A stretch of 35,671 nt of DNA. Origin: Paracoccaceae bacterium. Its GTDB lineage: Bacteria; Pseudomonadota; Alphaproteobacteria; Rhodobacterales; Rhodobacteraceae. The stretch lies in assembly GCA_003512825.1 (NCBI GenBank), contig DOOI01000030.1, positions 17,798 through 53,468 of the forward strand. Reading direction: 5' to 3'. Made by a program: the position numbers and the translations under genes. Below, one piece after another: positions 31,408-35,671 of this stretch (the first letter of the stretch is position 1; the number at the start of each line of letters is the position of its first letter). Below the pieces are notes generated by a model. That model did no database searches. It saw only the letters and a program-made list of their open reading frames with translations, and was not told the DNA's origin.

Positions 31408-32532
31408 TCAAACCCAAGGTCGTAACCGCGCCTCAAGCCGTGCTACCCGCGCCCGAACGTTTTCACGAATGTCTCCATGATGCGGGGCATCCCGCAGTGT
31501 GGTGAACCAATGCTCAGGCGGGTTGCGCCCACGCCGTGCATTGGGCCATACCAATGCCCGCAAAACAGCCTCCGCCTCTGTGGGCAAGACGTCCGGTATA
31601 TCCCTATCACAGAGAGCCGCCCAAACTCCGGCCCATGCTCTACCCACACTCCACGGGTTATATCCCCCACCGCCAGTCACCAAAAACCGCGATGTCATAG
31701 CTTTCAAGGCGGTCACCACCGCCCATAAGGCCCCATTCGATAATGCCAACCCCGACTGAGGATCATCTCCCACCGCATCCGATCCACATTGCAACACTAC
31801 GGCGTCCGGGCGAAATGCCGCAACTGCTGGCAAAATCACCCGATCACGGATCAAGGCAAACTCGTCGTCGTTCAGCCCCTTTGGCAACGGTATATTGAAC
31901 TCCGCTCCCGCTCCCTCTTCTTCAATCGCCCCAGTGCGCGGCCATCGGTTTTCCTCGTGTGTTGAAATCAACAACACGTCCGCGTCATTTGAAAAGGCAT
32001 GCGCCACACCGTCACAATGATGCGCGTCAATATCCACATAGGCGATCCTGTGTAGCCCCTGCCGCCGCAGCGCCAAGATCGCCAAGACTGGGTCGTTCAA
32101 ATAGCAAAATCCGTTCGCATGATCAGGCATGCCGTGATGCGTCCCGCAGGCAGGGGCATAAATCACGCCCGGCTCACGCAACAATTCCCCAGCCAAAAGC
32201 GCCGCTCCTGCCGATGTTGCAGGCCGCTTCCAAATCTCGGGGAAAACTGGATTGGAATGGGTGCCAATATTGTGGCGCACACGCGTTAGCTCATCAACCG
32301 CCCCCTCGGCTTCAGCCCGCTGCAACGCCGCTAAATAGGTCGGGTCATGCCAAATGGTCAGCGCCTCGGCTTTCGCGCGCGGCGACGGAACATAGGCCTC
32401 ATGCGATAACCACCCCATCGCACGGCTCAAATCCAAGGCCGTGCTCACCCTTGGTATGCGAAGCGGGTGCCAGCCACCGTAGGACGACCTTCGGTAAATC
32501 TCTGACCCGATAAAGCGCGGCTCAGGACCCAC
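31408..32532 (-). CDS. Histone-deacetylase-family hydrolase (AcuC/acetylpolyamine type)
   Basis: This 374-residue protein belongs to the zinc-dependent deacetylase superfamily, which in bacteria acts on acetyl-lysine or acetylpolyamines. Visible motifs are the HHG element in CGTHHGMPDHANGFCYLND, the metal-binding AYVDIDAHHCDGVAHAF, LQCGSDAVGDDP, and GGGGYNPWSVGRAW near the active-site tyrosine. The start is GTG 32532, overlapping the glutathione peroxidase stop by 11 bases, so the two are probably coupled. The substrate cannot be read from the sequence. Confidence 0.9.
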   Translation of the reverse strand: MGPEPRFIGSEIYRRSSYGGWHPLRIPRVSTALDLSRAMGWLSHEAYVPSPRAKAEALTIWHDPTYLAALQRAEAEGAVDELTRVRHNIGTHSNPVFPEIWKRPATSAGAALLAGELLREPGVIYAPACGTHHGMPDHANGFCYLNDPVLAILALRRQGLHRIAYVDIDAHHCDGVAHAFSNDADVLLISTHEENRWPRTGAIEEEGAGAEFNIPLPKGLNDDEFALIRDRVILPAVAAFRPDAVVLQCGSDAVGDDPQSGLALSNGALWAVVTALKAMTSRFLVTGGGGYNPWSVGRAWAGVWAALCDRDIPDVLPTEAEAVLRALVWPNARRGRNPPEHWFTTLRDAPHHGDIRENVRARVARLEARLRPWV

Positions 32533-33082
32533 CCAGCATCGCCTCTATCGGCGTGGTAATTTTCCCTGCCAAAGGCTTTACTGTTGAGCCGAAAGTACCT
32601 GCAACGCTGCCATCCGGTGCCAATAGGATTTTGTTGAAGTTCCATCCCGGAACAAAGCCTGTGCTTGCCTGAACCCAACGGTAAAACGGATGCGCCTCCG
32701 GTCCCTTTACATGAGTTATTTCTGTCATCGGAAGCGTAAGGTTGAAGTTTGTCTCACAAAACTCCTTAACGTCAGCCTCCGATGCCAACTCTTGGCGAAA
32801 GTCGTTCGAGGGCACCGCCAATACAACCAAACCTAGAGCCGAATAGCGATCTTGCAACGCCTGCAACTCGTCATACTGGGGCGTAAATCCGCACCGCGAC
32901 GCGGTGTTTACCACCAAAATCGGCCGACCCCGCCATTCTTCCAAAGACAAGGTACCGCCCTCGATCGCCTCAAAGACGAAAGGTTCCGCCGCCTCTACCC
33001 TTTGCGGCACGCCTCCCCATCCCGTGAGGATTAAAACTCCCAGCAACAGAAAGACATTAGGCTTGCGAAGGATGGTCAGCAT
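32522..33082 (-). CDS. Secreted glutathione peroxidase homologue
   Basis: This 186-residue thioredoxin-fold peroxidase has an N-terminal signal or anchor (LTILRKPNVFLLLGVLILTG, cleavage near VEAAEP). The peroxidatic Cys lies in VNTASRCGFTPQYDELQ, and the later WNFNKILLAPDG supplies the Trp-Asn pair. The usual NQF element is NDF here (VPSNDFRQE), so the Gln of the classical catalytic tetrad is absent. A second Cys in VKEFCETNFN could resolve the sulfenic acid, which points to a thioredoxin-type reductant. ATG 33082 is supported by GGAGAG upstream; the frame continues to 33235 without family resemblance. Confidence 0.9.
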   Translation of the reverse strand: MLTILRKPNVFLLLGVLILTGWGGVPQRVEAAEPFVFEAIEGGTLSLEEWRGRPILVVNTASRCGFTPQYDELQALQDRYSALGLVVLAVPSNDFRQELASEADVKEFCETNFNLTLPMTEITHVKGPEAHPFYRWVQASTGFVPGWNFNKILLAPDGSVAGTFGSTVKPLAGKITTPIEAMLGGS

Positions 33083-33199
33083 AGTCAAACTCTCCAAAAG
33101 AGGTGCCTGTGAAATGTAGGGGCAATCTAACCCGCGTCCACTGCCTCCCGCAAATGGCAACAACTCAATGGCAAGACGCCGCTCATAGAGGAACCCAGT

Positions 33200-34600
33200 A
33201 TGCTCGACATCGTCGCAAACATCATCGGGGCGCAAAACTTGGCCACCGGCGCCGAAGCGGGCAAATGGAGCAGGGACTGGACCGGGAATTACACCTCTAA
33301 TCCACTCGCGGTCGCTCGCCCTGCCAATGCTAAAGAAGTCTCGGAAATTCTCAAATGGGCCAATGATACAAAGACGAAAATCGTGCCTGTTTCCGGGAAC
33401 ACAGGGCTTTCAGGCGGAACGAAGTCCGATGGCTCTTTGATGATCTCCACCGACCGGATGAATCGCATCCGCGAAGTCCGGCCCGCATCGCGGATCGCGA
33501 TTGTCGAAGCGGGCGTCATCCTGGATCAAGTCCACCAAAGCGTGGGCGCGCACGACTTGATTTTCCCGCTCACCTTCGGCGCGCGTGGCTCGTGCATGAT
33601 CGGTGGCGTCTTGTCCACCAATGCAGGTGGCTCAAACGTTCTGCGCTACGGCAATACTCGTGATTTGGTACTCGGGCTGGAAGCTGTCCTACCCACGGGT
33701 GAAATTCTCAATCTGATGACGGAACTGCACAAAGACAACACGGGCTATAACCTTAAGCACCTCCTGATCGGCGCAGAGGGTACGTTGGGCATCATCACCG
33801 CTGCGGTCCTCAAACTGTTTCCGAAACCCAAAGCCTATGCCACCGCGATGGTCGCCGCGCCCTCGCTCGAAGGGGCTCTCGAGCTGCTCAATCGCTTGCA
33901 AGAAGCAACGGGCGGTCGTGTAGAGGCCTTTGAGTATATGCCGCGCCACTACGTGGAATATCACCGCCAAGTGTTTAAGGAGGCCAAGGAGCCTTTCGAT
34001 CAACCCTATGAGGTCAATATCCTCGTCGAGATTGCCTCGACTATGATTGACGAATGCACGCCACTCGCGGATGGCACAATCCCTCTGGGGGCCACACTGG
34101 AAACCGTCCTTGGCCAACTCTTTGAAACGGGCCATGTACTCGACGCAGTCGTGGCGCAAAATCAGGCTCAGCGTCAGGAAATGTGGTCACGACGCGAGGC
34201 TGCTGGGATGATGATCTCCACCCGTGTCCCCTCTATTAACACCGATGTCGCGGTGCCCCTCGACAAAGTCCCCACTTTCATCAATCGCATGAACGCCATC
34301 CTCCCCGAGATCGATCCCGGCTTCATGCCGAACCTCGTAAGCCACTTAGGCGATGGCAATGTTCACTACTCAGTCTGGCCCAAATCCCAAGACCCCGCCG
34401 TGCACGATCAAATCCTCGAAGCCGTCGAAGACGAAGCGCTCCGCTTGGGCGGTAGCTTCAGCGCGGAACACGGTATCGGCGTATCAAAACTCGCCTCAAT
34501 GCGGCGTCGCAAAGACCCGGTCGCATTGGCAACAATGCGCGCGATCAAAGCGGCACTCGATCCCAATGGACTCCTCAACCCGGGCAAAGTTCTTCCCTAA
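33200..34600 (+). CDS. FAD-linked 2-hydroxyacid dehydrogenase (GlcD / D-2-hydroxyglutarate type)
   Basis: This 466-residue flavoprotein oxidises a D-2-hydroxyacid such as D-2-hydroxyglutarate or D-lactate. The FAD-binding PCMH domain spans about 35-215, with IVPVSGNTGLSGGTKSDGS (about 57-75) and GSCMIGGVLSTNAGGSNVLRYG (about 131-152). The C-terminal FAD-oxidase domain has SHLGDGNVHYSVWP, whose His residues bind a metal in the D-2-hydroxyglutarate dehydrogenase family, and FSAEHGIGVSKLASM near the end. ATG 33200 follows a GAGGAA ribosome site. It diverges from the glutathione peroxidase gene across 117 bases. The substrate is not certain. Confidence 0.91.
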   Translation: MLDIVANIIGAQNLATGAEAGKWSRDWTGNYTSNPLAVARPANAKEVSEILKWANDTKTKIVPVSGNTGLSGGTKSDGSLMISTDRMNRIREVRPASRIAIVEAGVILDQVHQSVGAHDLIFPLTFGARGSCMIGGVLSTNAGGSNVLRYGNTRDLVLGLEAVLPTGEILNLMTELHKDNTGYNLKHLLIGAEGTLGIITAAVLKLFPKPKAYATAMVAAPSLEGALELLNRLQEATGGRVEAFEYMPRHYVEYHRQVFKEAKEPFDQPYEVNILVEIASTMIDECTPLADGTIPLGATLETVLGQLFETGHVLDAVVAQNQAQRQEMWSRREAAGMMISTRVPSINTDVAVPLDKVPTFINRMNAILPEIDPGFMPNLVSHLGDGNVHYSVWPKSQDPAVHDQILEAVEDEALRLGGSFSAEHGIGVSKLASMRRRKDPVALATMRAIKAALDPNGLLNPGKVLP

Positions 34601-34713
34601 TCGAGCAAAGGTGCAACTTATCTGTGACAGATAGAAACAGCCCACTTCGGGGTGAATGACTTTTAGACGCGTCTCTTGTAAACAGACGAAGATTATTTTC
34701 AGGGAGTTGCATC

Positions 34714-35229
34714 ATGGATGGAACAATGGCAGTCGCCTTCCTTCTCGCAGGATTGGCAGATATGGGCTTCAATCATTGCCCTAACCAAGGCTGCTTGGCG
34801 GAACGCCCGATGCAATCGCGCGCCGATCTGTCATTCGGCAACGTGATTTTTCAAAACAACACAGTCGGCAAAGAGGTCTATGCAAGATACGAGTTGGGCA
34901 AGGCCTATGGGCCATTCCAGCCCATGATTGGCGTCTCGGCCAGCGATCAGGGAACGGCTTGGGTCGGTATCGGCGCCGCGTTTACGTCTACATTTGCAGG
35001 CGGACGTATTTACACTCAGCTGCACTTGATGCCGGGCGTTTATGCCCGGGGCAATGGTCCCGATCTCGGCCACGCCGTCGAATTCCGCTCCGGGTTTGAA
35101 GCAGGCTACCAGGCCCGCAATGGCCTGCGTGTTGGCCTTTCGTTCGATCACAGATCCAACGCAGGGATTTCATCGACAAATCCTGGTCTGGAAACCATCG
35201 CACTGCGCGTCTCCGTTCCTCTGAAATAG
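34714..35229 (+). CDS. PagL-like lipid A deacylase / acyloxyacyl hydrolase family protein
   Basis: This 171-residue protein looks like an eight-stranded outer-membrane barrel: alternating hydrophobic residues and aromatic ends throughout, finishing LETIALRVSVPLK. The segment SFDHRSNAGISSTNPGLE carries H146, S148 and E160, with the spacing of the PagL triad (H, S two residues later, E twelve residues after S). PagL removes a 3-O-linked acyl chain from lipid A. The N-terminus is short and has no basic n-region, so a conventional signal peptide is not clear. GGGAG stands before ATG 34714. Deacylase activity is plausible but unproven. Confidence 0.65.
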   Translation: MDGTMAVAFLLAGLADMGFNHCPNQGCLAERPMQSRADLSFGNVIFQNNTVGKEVYARYELGKAYGPFQPMIGVSASDQGTAWVGIGAAFTSTFAGGRIYTQLHLMPGVYARGNGPDLGHAVEFRSGFEAGYQARNGLRVGLSFDHRSNAGISSTNPGLETIALRVSVPLK

Positions 35230-35280
35230 GCTCGCGGAAGTCAAACTGGACACGGTTCTTTGGCGCTCTAAATCGCCAAC

Positions 35281-35671
35281 ATGGAAAAAAATTTGCCCAC
35301 GCGCGTGCTATACAACGCCAATTGTCCGATCTGTAACTTCGAGATCAGCCATTATGCGCGTTATGCGGACAAGTCAGGCTTGCCCATTCGATTTGATGAC
35401 CTGAATTCCGAGGCGCGGGACCAATGGGGGCTCGATGCCGACACAGCTGCGCGTCGGCTCTATGTCACTCATGATGGCGTCCTTACATCTGGTATCCCGG
35501 CATTCCTGATTTTATGGGCACAAATGCCGCGGTATCGGCTTCTCGCGCGCCTTGTCGGCGCACCGGGCGTGCGCCAATTCGCAAATGTCACCTACGATCA
35601 CGTTCTGGCCCCCGCGATCTATCGCTGGCATCTTCTTAGGCAGCGACGTGGACTGCCCCCATCGAGTGGTC
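35281..35671 (+). CDS. DCC-family thiol-disulfide oxidoreductase, 3' end beyond the window
   Basis: An open frame from ATG 35281 runs 130 codons to the window edge without a stop. It starts MEKNLPTRVLYNANCPICNF; the CPIC at residues 15-18 is the redox motif of the DCC (DUF393) family of small thiol-disulfide oxidoreductases. Later family features are the IPAFLILWAQMPRYRLLARL stretch (about 79-98) and APAIYRWHLLRQRRG near the edge. The frame begins 51 bases after the preceding gene on the same strand. Most family members have about 120-150 residues, so little is missing. Confidence 0.85.
   Translation, partial: MEKNLPTRVLYNANCPICNFEISHYARYADKSGLPIRFDDLNSEARDQWGLDADTAARRLYVTHDGVLTSGIPAFLILWAQMPRYRLLARLVGAPGVRQFANVTYDHVLAPAIYRWHLLRQRRGLPPSSG

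Noticed and set aside
34665..34674. Palindrome AGACGCGTCT upstream of the PagL-like gene
   Set aside because: Ten bases with no second copy and no T tract; it may be chance and supports neither an operator nor a terminator.

Overview
The window looks like a chromosomal segment of an alphaproteobacterium of the order Rhodobacterales (Roseobacter-type). This rests on overall gene content, a two-subunit NAD formate dehydrogenase very like Methylobacterium FDH1, a Roseobacter-style long TRAP permease pair, and small families that I associate with this order (DUF6494, DUF6505, DUF2478). I see no insertion sequence, phage, CRISPR array or plasmid function. The species cannot be fixed from the sequence alone.

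Most of the window (about 3.9 to 31.2 kb) is a formate-oxidation island. From left to right: a TRAP permease pair (130-3801) ends at a bidirectional terminator facing a cytoplasmic NAD-linked formate dehydrogenase (fdh1B-fdh1A, minus strand, 3919-8367). A TusA-like sulfur carrier diverges from fdh1B and meets, stop to stop, a minus-strand cofactor operon fdhD-mobA-mobB-moeA (8723-12837), whose MoeA carries an extra N-terminal domain. Diverging from fdhD are a DUF2478 protein and the tungstate ABC transporter tupBCA (12927-15778). Convergent to these lies a tightly coupled minus-strand operon: DUF6494, the P-loop Fe-S carrier Mrp, a biotin/lipoate-ligase-like protein that lacks the usual catalytic motifs, and DUF6505 (15824-18321). 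Upstream of it on the same strand is a 651-residue multi-cluster ferredoxin.

A 344-base divergent control region (20344-20687) leads into a second, membrane-associated formate dehydrogenase operon: DUF3305, DUF3306, a TorD-like chaperone, a small Tat-signal protein, then alpha, beta and cytochrome b gamma subunits, plus a 42-residue protein (20688-27808). A two-component system follows (27828-31170). Its response regulator has the AAA+ and Fis-type HTH architecture of sigma-54 activators but lacks the GAFTGA loop.

The genes form a coherent set: tungstate (or molybdate) uptake, bis-MGD finishing (MoeA, MobA, MobB), sulfuration (FdhD, perhaps the TusA-like protein), Fe-S supply (Mrp), folding and export chaperones, and two formate dehydrogenases with different electron acceptors. 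A 15-bp inverted repeat, (G/T)GGACA-N3-TGTCCA, occurs once upstream of tupB and twice upstream of the membrane FDH operon. It is a good candidate operator linking metal uptake to enzyme synthesis.

The right end is ordinary: an elongator tRNA-Met, a histone-deacetylase-family hydrolase overlapping a secreted glutathione peroxidase homologue, an FAD-linked 2-hydroxyacid dehydrogenase, a PagL-like outer-membrane protein, and the start of a DCC-family thiol oxidoreductase cut by the window edge.
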